DNA of 64,000 bases from positions 19,056,629 through 19,120,628 of the forward strand of contig JABAKD010000002.1 of the NCBI GenBank assembly GCA_012845835.1. Direction: 5' to 3'. Source of the DNA: Undaria pinnatifida. Taxonomy: Eukaryota > Sar > Phaeophyceae > Laminariales > Alariaceae. The translations under genes and the position numbers were made by a program. Below, in pieces: positions 11,877-23,989 of the stretch; position 1 is the stretch's first letter, and every line of letters starts with the position of its first letter. Under the pieces are notes generated by a model. It searched no databases, was not told where the DNA came from, and was given only the letters and a program-made list of their open reading frames with translations.

Positions 11877-12011
11877 TAAATTTGTAACATAGATATAGTA
11901 TGTTAGATTGAGCTCAAAATCCCCCACCTAGAGTAAAAATACCAACACCAACCATTATATATAGTAGTAGTGGAGAAAAGCAAAATATATTGAATACCTG
12001 GTACTGCATAT

Positions 12012-12126
12012 AATGAGGACACACAACTCGTAATGCGCGCGATCGGAGTATCACACACAGCTTGCAAAGATGAGTTTCGACGAAATCTTCGATCTCACAG
12101 CTGGAGTGTATTTTCATTTTTTATAA
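12012..12126 (+). repeat. Poly-C family conserved core, copy 1
   Basis: The core runs from AATGAGGACACACA through GCGCGCGATCGGAGTATCACAC and GCTTGCAAAG to a short open frame at 12070-12126 that starts MSFDEIFDLTAGVYF and stops at TAA. It is nearly identical to 57,588-57,705 and related to copies at 13.3 kb, 19.5 kb (inverted) and 59.9 kb (diverged). Function is unknown; it behaves as a dispersed repeat. Confidence 0.75.
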
Positions 12127-13184
12127 TATTGTACAAAATTTAGAAAACAAAATTATAGGATCCCTCCCATTACATGAAAAAAATCACCCACATAGTATAT
12201 ACTTCAAGTACCAACAACGCAGCTTGCAAAAAGGTGAGTATCGACCCTAACTTCGTCGAACTCACAGATGACGTCCTTAGAACAATCTTATGAAATGATA
12301 ATGTTATGGTGCAGGTGAATGATTTGTAGGCCACCCGTGACCCGTTTGTTATACTAGTTGTATGAGCAATATACACCAACCGTCCATCCCTGTTGGTCTG
12401 GTTTGATTTCTGTCGTGTGATTCGGAATCGGCCGTGGGATTCGGGATCTGTAGTGTGATTAGTAGCTAGTGCATGATTAGGAAACTGCCGTGCGATCCAG
12501 GAATAGGCAAAGGCATAGACATCATCCACCTCCGTCCGTTCCCCGCCACCATCACCAAATTCACCACCACCACCGCACACACCCCTTTCCCGCCCCCCCC
12601 CACCCCCCGCCCCCCGACACACACGCACACAAAAACAACCCCCCCGCCCCCCCTCGCCCCCCCCCCCCTCCCCCGCCGCCCCACCTTGAATAAAAAATCT
12701 GCCACAGTATAAACACTACTAGACAGATTATATCACCTTATTACCTTTCCAGCCATCCATGCCGTAGCTCCAATTTATTTATTATAACTTTCCCCGCCCT
12801 CACCCCGTCCTTCCCCGCCACCCGCATCATCGCCTAGACCTAGCACCACACACGTATATTAAGTTCCTACCAGGTATACATTTATGCGACCTAAAGCGGT
12901 TGGAACCTCCCCCCCCCCCCTGAGTTTCAACCCGCCCCCCCCTTCGAAAACTCCGGGATGTACATGACAAACTGATGCATTCCTTCCACAACCGTCAGAT
13001 TTGTCCCCTTGAGGGGTTTATGGTTTCCGCGCACAGGTTGAGTTGCCCCCCCCCCCCCCCCCCGCTCCCCCCTCCTATTCAAGCCCTCCGCCCCCCGCCC
13101 CCGGCCCCCACACCCTTAAAAACTGCGCCCTCTCCTCACCGGTTATACGACCTACAGGATGTACTTGATAAGCTAATGCGTTTC
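12127..13184. repeat. Poly-C-rich repeat region
   Basis: The region contains C homopolymers and C-rich tracts at about 12585-12680, 12910-12945 and 13045-13110, separated by unique-looking DNA. A diverged partial core (GCTTGCAAAAAGGTGAGTATCGACC) lies near 12,222. A CCGTCAGATTTGTCCCCTTGAGG block near 12,995 recurs at 54.07 kb and 57.33 kb. No gene seen. Confidence 0.65.
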
Positions 13185-13440
13185 CTCCCATAGCTGTCAG
13201 ATTTTGTCCCCCTCAAAAATGGGGCTTATAGTTCCCGCGCACAGATTGGTTAACATCACCCTGTTGACCCTGGTACAAGCTATACTGGAGTTTCAAAGGG
13301 AGTCGCCGACCTACATCCTTAATGAGGACACACACCCAGTAATACGCGCGATCGGAGTATCACACAGCTTGCAAATATGAGTTTCGATGAAATCTTCGAT
13401 TTCACCGCTAGAGTGTATTTTTACTTTTATTTTTCATGTA
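13185..13440 (+). repeat. Poly-C family longer unit, copy 2
   Basis: About 250 bp from AGCTGTCAGATTTTGTCCCC through CACCCTGTTGACCCTGG and GGGAGTCGCCGACCTA to the MSFDEIFD-type mini-frame starting at 13377. The same order of blocks occurs at 57,462-57,712 and, inverted, at 19,505-19,770, so the unit extends well beyond the short core. Confidence 0.75.
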
Positions 13441-13733
13441 TAAAGCACGACAGTACAATGAGCCACGGAATCTGCGCAGTACCTAGGAGTATAGACATGG
13501 TAGCACCCTGTCTTGGGCTACGCCTCACGTTGATTGGCTGTGCTTTTATAGTTGCGCGCTCGAATAATGGGTAGTATGGTTCTTAGAAGCGCACTGGGAC
13601 TCGATATCATTGGCGGTGTTATGGGTTGGTCTTCACTTCTAATTCAAGCATACAACGCGTCACGCGCGCGGCCTTGCTGTTTTGACCTACGTAGGCAGGT
13701 AGAGCAGCTTGCGCTCACGGTTGATATTAGAGA

Positions 13734-14469
13734 TGCTACTTGTCAGTAACCATCATGTCGTTACTTGATAACACTTAAAAGTCATCTGGTATACATTACG
13801 AGTTGTTCGTACAACAGACAGTTATAATAAGTCTGTTAGATGTCGTTTATCGATTTGGTATATAGCATATAAAAGTCTCAGCAGTAATAACTTGGATATA
13901 TGATGCACAGCAGCTTACTGGCTAGTCATTTCCAAAAGCTGGCACATGTAGTACGTACGAGCAATGCGGTGTAGTCAAATAATGCGGCGGAATAACGTAC
14001 GTATAGCAACATTCATGGAGTATGATTTTAGGTTGACTGTCGGGACGCCGACGTAGCGAAGCTCCCAGAAGCAAATTTCAGGGGACGTTGGCATAGGTAC
14101 GGAAGACCACGAGCAAGCCTCAGGAAACGTTGATGTAGGTAGATCAGATAACTACCCGTAGAGTACATCTGTCCATACATAGATAGGTGTGCCGTCTCGA
14201 TCGAGCGATGGTCAGACCCACCTCGATCACTCCTTCTTGCTTACCATTAGCTCTCATCTGTTGAGCAAATTAATCATCAATCAACATATCGGCTTGGGGT
14301 CGCCGAACAACATCTTCTCTTCCCTTCCTTGAAGCTCTTCTTCTACAGACACACTTCACCGTGAGTCTGCGCTAGCCTCTAAACATTATGCAGGCTGTGT
14401 CTTGATCGGGTTATCCGCAATTGAACCTACGCAAGCGTATACCAGCTACGGACTGACACACGCTACACA
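13734..14469 (+). repeat. 5' LTR of the 13.7-18.6 kb element
   Basis: Direct repeat of 17893-18629. It contains a TATA-like CATATAAAAG near 13,867 that is mutated in the 3' copy, so only this copy retains an evident promoter box. Confidence 0.72.
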
Positions 14470-15689
14470 GGTTACGTTCTTCGTATCGCGCAAACGCGTC
14501 AAGCAGCTAGCACATCGGTTCACACTCATGGTCACCACTACTGGATAGGAGAGGGTCAAGAAACCTGCTATTACTGCTGCTTACTAGGGAGCTTTTTCAT
14601 TAACTCTACGAGTACGACGAACTACGGCGATAATAATCCAGCAACGAAGAAGTGCTTCGTTAAAATGTGAGTGATATGCGGTTCGTTTAGGTACCGCGTG
14701 CATCGAAGAGGGTCCTGCGTAAGTGCTGCTGTAGTCTAACTGCTATAATACGACAAGTGGCACCCACCGAGCACCGTCACGACCGTGTCGTCTCACCTTC
14801 GTCTAGATTGTCAGGCGATATCTCGATAAAATCGAGCGAAACTGCTGTACGCTGTAACTCAGCAACTCCATCTCACAACCCCAGCATCGCTTTAGGTTAG
14901 GGGCTCTGCTGAAGCGTAATCCATACCTGTGGATAGTAAGCCTCAATTACACTGAGCAACAGCAGCATAGAAGTCAAACACTCCCGATACGCCTGACCGC
15001 CATCTGCCAAAGGAGCATTGTACTTATCATCTTTCAAGAGGGACGAAGTGACAGAACTGTCACCCACGGAAAATTCTGGTCACCAGATTCATCGTAGATC
15101 TCGGACCCCCCCAAAAAAACCTCAATGTACTCGAGTGTACAACTACTGTACGTTGCCTCGGCTCCAAATAAGCGAGCTGTTCTGAGCAACAGCGGTATAG
15201 AGACAACTCTCGACAGTACAAGCTACTGTCTGCTAATAGAGCTCTGAATTATAATTCAAGGGAACTTCACGTGTGATAATCGTGATAGACCGACCATAAT
15301 TCGAGTTTCACAAGCCCAACGCACCTCCCAGTGCGGGCCAAAGCGTGACTTCCCAGAAAAGATTCGCCAAACTCCAAGCGACAACCTATATTAAGAGCAC
15401 TCCCGGCAGTAGAGCAGCTGTCTGTCAAAGGAGACTCTTATCATCAAGGCGATTAGTGCAAGCAAGCACCCAGCAGCATCTCCGTACTGCTGCTTATTTT
15501 TTGGAATTTCGACATTTCGACAAACTCCGCCGAATTTCTACACATACTTTGCACTCGAACGGCTGTTTAATATAGCAGCACGTATCATACGTGCGGCGGG
15601 ATTACTGGTACTACTTCACTTCTGCACAAATACTGGCATCATACAAGACATCTGAGCAAACTGCTACCTGGTACATACTACTCATCATC

Positions 15690-16702
15690 ATCATGGGGGA
15701 ATCTAACAGCAGCAACAGCCTCACCCAACACCCAGAGGACAAGGGCGTATGCTCTTACGACGTACTTCTTCGCACCCTGGGCGGCACGGCTGATACGTCA
15801 TCAACGCCTGCTGCAGTTCCTGCAGCACAGGTAAGCAACGACGCCAAGGCGATCGAACCTTCACAGAGACCCAAGAATGCTGCACCAACTCTAGCATCGC
15901 CATGGGGCACACCACGACGGTAACGCCCCAACGGAAGAGGGTATCCGTGTGGTATGGACAGAATATTGCGAGCCAAAAGGAATGCACACCAACAGACGGA
16001 AAAAACACGCCTGAAGAAGCTACTGTCACGGAGACTGAGCGCCAACATGCGTAAATCCCGGACATCACGCCCGAGGTTGCCGTTGTCACTGATACGGAGC
16101 GATTTTGTGCACTAGTCCAGGTCATGCTACACTACTACGATAACAACCTTCTGGAAGAGGAAAAGACATCGACAACAGCCGGAGCGTCATCGACGGGAGC
16201 TGGAGCATCCTCATAAAAAAAGTAAGTGTCATCATCACCAGAGATTGGAGAATCGTCATCAAGGGCTGGAGCACTACCGCAAGAAGTTGGGGTGTCAGGA
16301 GTTGCACCTGTTATTTCGCCCGGGGATGCACATTCTACTACGGCTGGAGCTGCACCAGATGTACCGCATCACGAGACCGCCAGTACAAGACCCAATCCAA
16401 GAGTCGAGGATACCTTCGACACGCAAGCGACAGAAACATCGGGGACAAAGCCACCGATCACGTGTGTGGAGTTCTCCTGCACCGAGAGAGACCCGTTTCG
16501 GATCTCGGAGGAGGAAAACCGGGTGATTATTAAAATCCCCAAAGAACGACATACTAAGATGCCATCCACTTCACGGATCAGCATTGGCTGGAATCAACGG
16601 AACCGGAATTACCGGAGCTGGGATTATTGGATCAACAGCATCACATGGGACCATTGGAGTCGCTGGATCATCGCCATCTGGGACCACCGGACCATCAGCT
16701 GA
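15690..16702 (+). pseudogene. Possible Gag-like frames inside the 13.7-18.6 kb element
   Basis: Two open frames (ending 15923, and 16226-16702) encode Ser/Thr/Pro-rich protein with no recognised motif. The first has an ATG at 15693 (MGESNSSNSL). The second includes CVEFSCTERDPFRISEEENR before a basic tail. Position between LTRs suggests remnants of gag or an envelope of non-conserved coding sequence, but I do not recognise either frame. Confidence 0.3.
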
Positions 16703-17892
16703 GCCAAGGGTCGACGGATCGACAATGTCCGCTTCACCCGGGATCGCACCAGCTACGTTTGAGCTAAGCCTTGGAGCCAAGATTAACAACGAAACAGACC
16801 GTCAGGAGGAGGTTCACACGCTCACGAAATCAAAAGGACAGCCGCGAGAAAACCCCGAGACAGGATCTGCGGAATCAACATAGGACGACCAAGAGCCACT
16901 GGCGACATCCCCGGCCTTCGTGTACACCTGCAAGCCAACCTCAGGCTTTCTCTCCATCCTGAACGAAGAGTCCATACACATCGAGGCCAAGACGCAGAGA
17001 CTGGCTGCATAACTAACAGTCGAGGTGGACTTGATGACGGTAATCAGTTTGAGAGAAAGGCAGCTACCTACCTCTCCAACTTGAAGATGAAGTTAAGCCT
17101 CTATTTCCCAGCGACGGACAACAAGCACATCCAATGACGTCTGCATCAACAACGTCTACATCAACAATGTCTACACCGACAACGTCTCCACCATCAAGGT
17201 CAAGCTTTTACGGGGCGAGCAGAAAAACGACCGGTGTTGTCCATGGTTTGGAGATTCTGAAATATCGCAGTTACTACTAAGTAGGAGTACAAGTCGAATA
17301 GATATTGTACTTCGACTGGATAGTTGAATCTCATATTGGACTACGCCATCTCCGTACTGCAGGATATACGGCCGGAAAACCCGCCACCTGGACAAGTACA
17401 CACGGAAGATTAAGACACACGAGAGATTATGTCTATCTTCAGAATAAGTGGTCTTATCCAGCTGTAAATCGCTGGCAGTGTCCCTTTGTTCTTTGTTTGA
17501 GGGCGACAGGAACACTGGTAGGCTGTTCACTCCTATGATTGTTGCGGAATGATGAACAGATTCACTGTTTTAGACTTCTGCAAACATATTATATTTCTTG
17601 GTTGATTAACCGACTGCAATATAGTTCACGTCTGATGATTCTAGTATTGTGAGCTAGTAAGTTAACTTGCATAAATGTTCAGAAGCACGTATAGTGTCAG
17701 AGCAGGATTTTTTCGTGTCCTCCGCGTATTTTGTGTTCACCCCTTGGGTATTTGAGCAAGATGAGTTTGCTCTACACGAAACATATTTCCAAACATGTAT
17801 CATTGTCGCTGCATGCATTTCTGTCATGGAGTGTTTTAGCAATGTAACGCAGAGTGAGAAAGTGTTAACTTAACGGGAGGAGGCACTAGAGA

Positions 17893-18629
17893 TGCTACTT
17901 GTCAGTAACCATCATGTCGTTACTTGATAACACTTAAAAAATCATCTGGTATACATTGCGAGTTGTTCGTACAACATAGAGTTTTAAGAAGTCTGAAAAA
18001 TTGTCGTTTGTCGATGCGATATTTAGCGTGCAGAAGTCTCAGCAGTAATAACTTGGATAACATGATGCACAGCAGCTTACTGGTTCATCATATCCAAAAG
18101 CGGGTACATGTAGTACGTACGAGCAATACGATGTAATTAAATAATGCGGTGGAATAACGTACGTATAGCAACATTCATGGAGTGTGATTTTAGGTTGACT
18201 GTCGGGACGTCGACGTAGCTAAGCTCCCGGAAGCAAACCTCAGGGGACGTTGCCATAGGTACGGTAGACCACGAGCAAGCCTCAGGAAACGTTGATGTAG
18301 GTAGATCGGATGACTACCTGTAGAATACATCTGTCCATAGCATAGATAGGTGTGCCGTCTCGATCGAGTGATGGTCAGACCCACCTCGATCACTCCTTTT
18401 TGCTCACCATCAGCTCTCATCTGTTGAGCAAATTAATCATCAATCAACATATCGGCTTGGGGTCGCCGAACAACATCTTCCCTTCCCTTCCTTGAAGCTC
18501 TTCTACAGACACACTTAATCGTGAGTCTGCGCTAGCCTCTAAACATTATGCAGGCTGTGTCTTGATCGGGTCATCCGCAATTGAACCTACGCAAGCGTAT
18601 ATTAGCTACGGGTTGACACACGCTACACA
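17893..18629 (+). repeat. 3' LTR of the 13.7-18.6 kb element
   Basis: Direct repeat of 13734-14469, diverged by numerous substitutions and small indels. It is preceded by a purine-rich tract (about 17874-17884). Confidence 0.72.
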
Positions 18630-19504
18630 CCGCCACCTAAAGGTCAACAGTGTAGTTGGGGATGACGCTTGTATTCCTTGCCGGTACGAGAGCCGGTCCT
18701 CGTAGCTTGGCCATGACCAAGCCACCCTGCCCCTCTCGGTCACTCTTGTATCCTGAGCCAATCAAGCAAGTCTTGCACGATAATAATTGGTTTTAGTAGC
18801 GCAAGCGAATGAGTATCATTCGCGTTGCTTGTCTTCAGGCCCTACTTGGCCGACTTTTTTATAAACGGGGATCTCGCCGTGGGTTCGTGGGCATGGGTCC
18901 AGACAAGGAAACCGGCGCTCTCCCGCCGCACGGGCGCGTTCTCGTCGAGGCACGAGCGAAAGCGTCTGGGTGTGGGTGAGCCGGCGTCTCTTTTCTTGCG
19001 GGATAGCTAGACGTGTCCGAGAAAATAAGGACCGTTTTGACTTCAACATAAAGATATATCCCGGTATTATACTTGTGGACAGAGCGGATGCCAACAGGAG
19101 GAGGCTGGGAGGTGGAGGCCGGAAGCAGCCGAGTGTCGGAACGAGCGCCACAGGGTATGGCTTGCATCTCTCCGCGCGGGCGACGGGGCTCAAAGGAACA
19201 TAGAGCGGGCAAAGCTTGGAAGATAACGCCGAGCACGGCGAGGGTGGCGAGGGTGGCATGCGTCGCGGGGGTAGCAAAGCGCCATTCACCCGGACTCGAT
19301 GCAGCAAGAAACCTTTACGAACAGAGTGATACACCATGGGTAGGGTTCAAGGATACACATAACATTCTTATTGGCGATGGACAAACTTTTTCGGGTATAC
19401 ACGGTGCCTTTGTGGCCAAATTCGGGTACCATTATATTTAAGTGTTCGCCACGCCCCCAGGACGCCATCTGGTTGGCTGGGTGAATCGGTTCGAGGTTTG
19501 TTAC
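18630..19504. other. No recognised gene
   Basis: Short overlapping open frames occur on both strands but none shows a motif or coding character I can support. A GTGTGGGTGAGC donor-like sequence near 18,970 follows a short open frame from 18,810; this is not enough to call an exon. Confidence 0.4.
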
Positions 19505-20400
19505 TATTATAAAAATGAAAATACACTCCAGCTGTGAGATCGAATATTTTGTCGAAACTCATCTTTGCAAGCTGTGTGTGATACTCCGATCGCGCGTATT
19601 ACGGGTTGTGTGTCCTCATTAAGCATATAGGTCGGTGACTCCCCTTGCAACTACAGTGTAGCTATCAGGGTCAACAGGGTGATGTTAGGCAGTCTGTGCG
19701 CGGAAACTATAAAACCCGTTTCTGAGGGGGACAAAATCTGACAGCTGTGGATGGAAATGCATCAGTTTATCAAGTGAATCCTGTAAGTCGAATATCCGGT
19801 GAGGGGAGGGCGGAGTTTTTAAGGACGTGGGGGCCTAATTTGATCAAGAGGGGGGCGGGAGGGGGGGAGGGGGGGGGAAGGGGACGGGTGGGGCAGGTCA
19901 ATTAGTGCGTGGAAACTATAAATATTTCTTGTGGGGGAGGGGGGGGTAATGTGGCGGGGGGAGCCGGGGGCGGGGGGGGAGGGCTTTAGGTCGCATAGAT
20001 GTAGGGGTTTGCTACACGCGTGGTGCTAGGTCTAGGCGATGGTGCGGGTGGTGGGGAAGGAGGGGGCCTTGGGGGCGGGGGTGGGTGGGAATTGCAGCAG
20101 CGGCATGGACGGCTCTGAAACGATAACGAGGCGATATCCAGGGCATGGAAGTGTTTATTACTCTGGCGGATTTCGATAGTAGGTGGGGCGTTTAAGCAAG
20201 AGAAAGCAAGGAAAAAAAAAAAAAAAAGAAGGGGGGGGGGGGGGGGGGGGGGGGGAGGAGGGGTTTTCAAGAGGTTTAGGTCACATATAATATTAAAATC
20301 ACGGATTTGGTCGACACTGATGTTCGCAACATTGTGTGTAATCCTCCGATCGCGCGTATTAATCATATATGTAGGGGCTTGCTATACGCGCGGTGCTGGG
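19505..20400 (-). repeat. Poly-C family in inverted orientation (poly-G on + strand)
   Basis: 19505-19770 is the reverse complement of the longer unit seen at 13.2-13.4 kb and 57.5-57.7 kb, including the MSFDKIFDLTAGVYF mini-frame (minus strand from 19562). G-rich tracts follow at about 19840-19980 and 20228-20265. Partial, diverged repeat blocks (CTAGGTCTAGGCGATGG and TCCGATCGCGCGTATTA) occur near 20,025, 20,345 and 20,395. They match the complements of blocks at 12.8 kb and 54.4-55.2 kb. Confidence 0.7.
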
Positions 20401-22397
20401 TCTAGGCGATCGTGCGGGGTGTGGGGAAGGAGGGGGGAAGGGGGGATTAATGAAAGCTACGTCATGGATGGCTAGAAAGTTAATGATCGTACACACATAC
20501 ACATTGTGGGTTCATGGGGAAGGTGTTGGTGGACTTTTAAACTTTTTTTTTTCTGTTTTATGCTATGCTAGCAGCTGTACTACTGCTGTATCAGGTACTA
20601 CGTCCTGCTGTAGTTCAGGGTGGCACCGTCATCGATCGCCCGCCGTCGCCCTATCGCTCGCTCGCTCGCCGTCGCTCGCCCGCCGTCGCTCGCCCGTCGC
20701 CGCCACCGTCAGGTGGCCTTTGGCTGCCCTCGTCGGTCGCCCGCCGTTGCTCGCTCGCTCGCCCGCCGTCGTTCGATCGCCCGCCGCCGCTCTGGTCATA
20801 ACTATTACCACATACCGATATATTACTACAACACCCGAGGTGTGTACACATGCATACTACATCGTTGAATCGCAATGCATGCACTCCTAGCTCAGCTCAA
20901 GTCCAGCAATATATCGCTGCCTTGTCCTGCGGTGCGGTGCTGTGTCGTGTTGCGCTGTGCTTTCCTTCGAACATACAGCAGCACCGCGTATGATGCGAAG
21001 TATCAGGTACCAGGTACCGTTATGCACATACACACGTACGTCTTGTGTACTTGTCTTTTTTATTTCTTCATTCAGTTGATTGTCATCTTTCGGTCCCCAT
21101 ATATGCATGTTCCCCCCCCCCGCAAACAACACCCGTACTACTGCCGATCAGAACGTGACATTGCCAACAAGCACACAGCACAGTACACAGCACAGGGCAA
21201 CTAGCTCTGCACAAGCAGCTGCTCTTAGCAATATCAATTCGCTAGTCGCACCAACCCATGGGCTTCTTATTTCTGCCCCCTTCACTTGTATGTGTTTTCG
21301 TTGCATTCTTCCTTGTGCGCGAAAACGGAGCCCTTGTACATTGAACGCAAAAGAGGACTACACTTACATGTTGTTGGAGGTTTCTTGTACCGCGTTTTGT
21401 GCTGACAAACAGCTATACGAAGCGCTGCACGAAGCTATGCGAAGCCCGAACGCGAGCTACAGCAGGGAACCCGACGCCTTCTTGTTTGCCGCTGGCAGTG
21501 CCTGCTGCTTGTGCCGGCGGTGTGCGGATCCATACCGCGGTTGATACCAGTGTACCAGGTACGACGTACGCGGTACAGCACACAGCACTGCACACAAGAG
21601 TCTGCCTGGTAGCTACCTGGCAATTGGCTGTTTTTCCCTGGGTTGGGAGACCTCGCCCGGCAAGCTCGTCTAAAGTTCAAAATAAGAAACCCTGTCGAAG
21701 GTACCTCAGAGCATTCAGCTGGAGCACCAGGGCCTGCACATGTTTGCACATGGCGGCGATGACGTCAAGGATCGCACCAGCGCGTTGCGGTGGTTGTTGT
21801 GTCCATGCTTGTAACTTCGAGCTACCACAGCAGTGATGCAGTGATTGATCCAATAGAATTTTGAGAGGGGTTGTTTTTTTCCTTCCCCCTTGAACTTGGA
21901 GGAAAAACTGAAATAATACCAGGCATTTTCTGGAACTCCTGTTTCGAGCTGGTTCTGGCACCGCTCCTGGTCGAGCTGTCGAGAGGGGTGGAAAGGGCTG
22001 GCGAACCGCTGATGCTGTCCATCTGTGCTCACACTATCCTGTTGTGCTCGGAGAGGCCGACTCTCAAAGCCTACACATCATGTCATGTCATTTTTTGTTC
22101 GCGATGTCGAGAAATCGTTGATGCTGCGAACGCAATGGACGGATCAGTGGTGCATGTGGTGCACCACCTGGGTGGGGGCATGTCGGTGAGCTCCCAGCAC
22201 GGATTTAGTCTCACACTCCCCACTTCTGATGCCTAAACTCGTCCGGGGCCGACGATATGTGCAGGGCTGTCGAGGCATGCAAAAATTGTCGCGGTGCTGC
22301 TGCTGTCGCCGGAGAACGGGTTTTGAGGATCATCCGATCAAGGGGTACCCTGGTCGTGATTTCTGTGCTTCACTCAAGTGGGCTTCATAAAAAGTGG
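20401..22397. other. Non-coding region with CGCC/CGCT simple repeats
   Basis: 20,635-20,795 is a low-complexity run of CGCTCG, CGCCCG and CGTCG units. The rest includes CTGCTG-type short repeats but no recognisable gene. The final bases, GTGGGCTTCATAAAAAGTGG (to 22397), form the left flank of the DIRS-order element and are echoed at its right flank. Confidence 0.5.
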
Positions 22398-22668
22398 AAG
22401 ATTGGGTCGCAGACGCAATCTGGATTTTGTTGGAAAGTGAGAATTGAGGTGTTCTTCCATGATTGGTTATCGTGACGTATTGTACCGAGGACACAGTCAA
22501 CCTTTGAGCAGTCTTCTCCTTGCTGCTGTTGTGGGAGTATACAATACGTACAGCAGAAGGGGTACACGTAGGGCCGCCTGATCGCACGACTCAAAGACAG
22601 CGTGCAGTGGAGGAAGCGGACGGCGGCAGCTACGCAAGAATAGTGACTGGCTAGCCAGTGGTTTTTCT
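22398..22668 (+). repeat. A1 split direct repeat
   Basis: 271 bp, matching A2 at 27523-27793 base for base as read. It starts AAGATTGGG directly after the AAAGTGG site and ends GGTTTTTCT. As the left end it presumably contains the element promoter. Confidence 0.92.
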
Positions 22669-22791
22669 CTCGGCTTCGCGGAGGCTGGAGGGCAAAGTTT
22701 TTCCCTCGCGTTTTTTTTTCATATTTTTTTTGACGCGGGGGGTTTTTGCTTTGGTCCGAAGGAGCTGCAAACCGAGCGATCTACTGACACG

Positions 22792-23745
22792 ATGAGCGGG
22801 CGTGGCGCGGGCGCTGCTGGCGATGCAGTGGTTGGTCCTGGAGGCGAACACAACGACAATGGGGCCGGGCATGTGGGAGATGGGGCTGGGCAAGGGGGAG
22901 ACGAGGACGGCCAGATGGACCTCGACGGTCTACGGGCACTCATGGAAGCACGCCTTGATGATTTCGACACTCGCCTCGCCCAGCAGGCTGACATGCTGGT
23001 GCAGCTGCAAGGAATGCTGCAGGATGGGCTGTTGGGCGGCGCGGCTGGACCAGGTGGACCGATTGGAGGGGGACAGGAGAAAAGCGTGGCTGAATCTAGG
23101 TTCCCGCTCGCAGACCAACTCGCGATTCTCGCGCACGCGGTATCTACTGTCGTGGGCTACGGCGAGCACACGGAGAACACTACAGCGCGCCTCCGCACCC
23201 TGGACGCTGCGTTAGCGAGGGGGATCGAGGTGGTACGGGAGCACGCCCTGGATTTTTTCGAGGCGATGAATGTCCCAGCGAACCGCAGTCGGTTGGCGAA
23301 GCTGATCAACGCGGACCTTGCCGCCTGGAGCTCGAAACTTGTCCGGGCTGGAGTGAGCGCGGGGGTCACCTGGCATGAACCACCCCCACCGGGCCAGCTA
23401 CCTGCTGTTGTGGTGCCGGTATGGGCTAAGTTGGACGCGTTTATCGATGCTGGGGGGCTGATGAACGTGGAAGAGGCGGCAGTGGAGCGCCCGGCAAAGC
23501 AGCGCAAGGTGGGGGACAAAGTGGACAGAGTGGACAAGGCGTGCTTTGGTTGGCGCAATAACCAACCCTGCCGTTTTGGTGACTCCTGCCTGTTCACACA
23601 CGAGGGAGCCAGCAAGTCGGGGGGTGGCGCTGGAAAGGGGGCGGCTACCAAGAAAGCAGGGGGGTCGGCGGCTGCGGAGAGATTGGCGGCGGGCGCTCAG
23701 GGGGGAGGGTCGGTCGCCGGTGCGGAGGCTTTGCGCGGCGAATAG
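22792..23745 (+). CDS. ORF1: Gag-like protein with CCCH zinc finger
   Basis: 317 residues from ATG 22792 (context GACACGATGAGC) to TAG. The N-terminus is Gly/Ala-rich. Residues about 45-75 are acidic and heptad-like (LDDFDTRLAQQADMLVQLQ), possibly a coiled coil for self-assembly. A predicted helical middle follows. Residues 251-270 form a C-X8-C-X5-C-X3-H finger (Cys251, Cys260, Cys266, His270), the spacing of TIS11-type RNA-binding CCCH fingers. The C-terminus is Lys/Gly/Ala-rich. Position before RT and the nucleic-acid-binding finger support a Gag role in packaging element RNA. CCCH is unlike the CCHC knuckle usual in retroelement Gags. Confidence 0.8.
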   Translation: MSGRGAGAAGDAVVGPGGEHNDNGAGHVGDGAGQGGDEDGQMDLDGLRALMEARLDDFDTRLAQQADMLVQLQGMLQDGLLGGAAGPGGPIGGGQEKSVAESRFPLADQLAILAHAVSTVVGYGEHTENTTARLRTLDAALARGIEVVREHALDFFEAMNVPANRSRLAKLINADLAAWSSKLVRAGVSAGVTWHEPPPPGQLPAVVVPVWAKLDAFIDAGGLMNVEEAAVERPAKQRKVGDKVDRVDKACFGWRNNQPCRFGDSCLFTHEGASKSGGGAGKGAATKKAGGSAAAERLAAGAQGGGSVAGAEALRGE

Positions 23746-23989
23746 GGGTGCGGGCCTCGCTTGCGGGCGGGGCCGACCTCGGGGGCAGGACAGGGCGAGG
23801 CGGGAGCGAGGAACGCACAGCTCGTCATGCCGGGGTCGGTGGGATCGACAAAATCAGGTGTGCTCAGGGAAGGGAAGGGGGGCGTCTCGCTAGTAGGTCC
23901 GTGTGTGTCCGTAGAGGAAGTTATGGGGGTCGAGCCTTCGCGGCAAATGCCAGTTCACGAAGGAAGTTCTGGCCCTCGCCTCGCGGACG

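Larger units (their letters stand above)
13734..18629 (+). mobile_element. Old non-autonomous LTR retrotransposon without pol
   Basis: Two direct repeats of about 736 bp (13734-14469 and 17893-18629) bracket 3.4 kb of DNA with no RT, integrase or protease. The repeats start TGCTACTTGTCAG and end GCTACACA, and a purine-rich GGGAGGAGGC tract precedes the second. They differ at many positions and indels, so the insertion is old. No target duplication was seen. The hexamer TAGAGA precedes both repeats, so the true 5' boundary could be slightly different. This fits a decayed element that keeps at most a Gag-like frame. Confidence 0.7.

Noticed and set aside
12466-12712. Gly-rich and Pro-rich short open frames over C tracts (also near 46.6, 51.5, 54.2 and 57.3 kb)
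   Set aside because: They arise from poly-C/poly-G homopolymers.
18816-19337. 173-residue minus-strand open frame
   Set aside because: No motif, overlapped by other frames on both strands, and nothing to support coding.
22385-22594. Identical short minus-strand frames in A1 and A2 of the DIRS-order element
   Set aside because: They are duplicated because the repeat is duplicated. They overlap terminal repeat sequence and have no domain.
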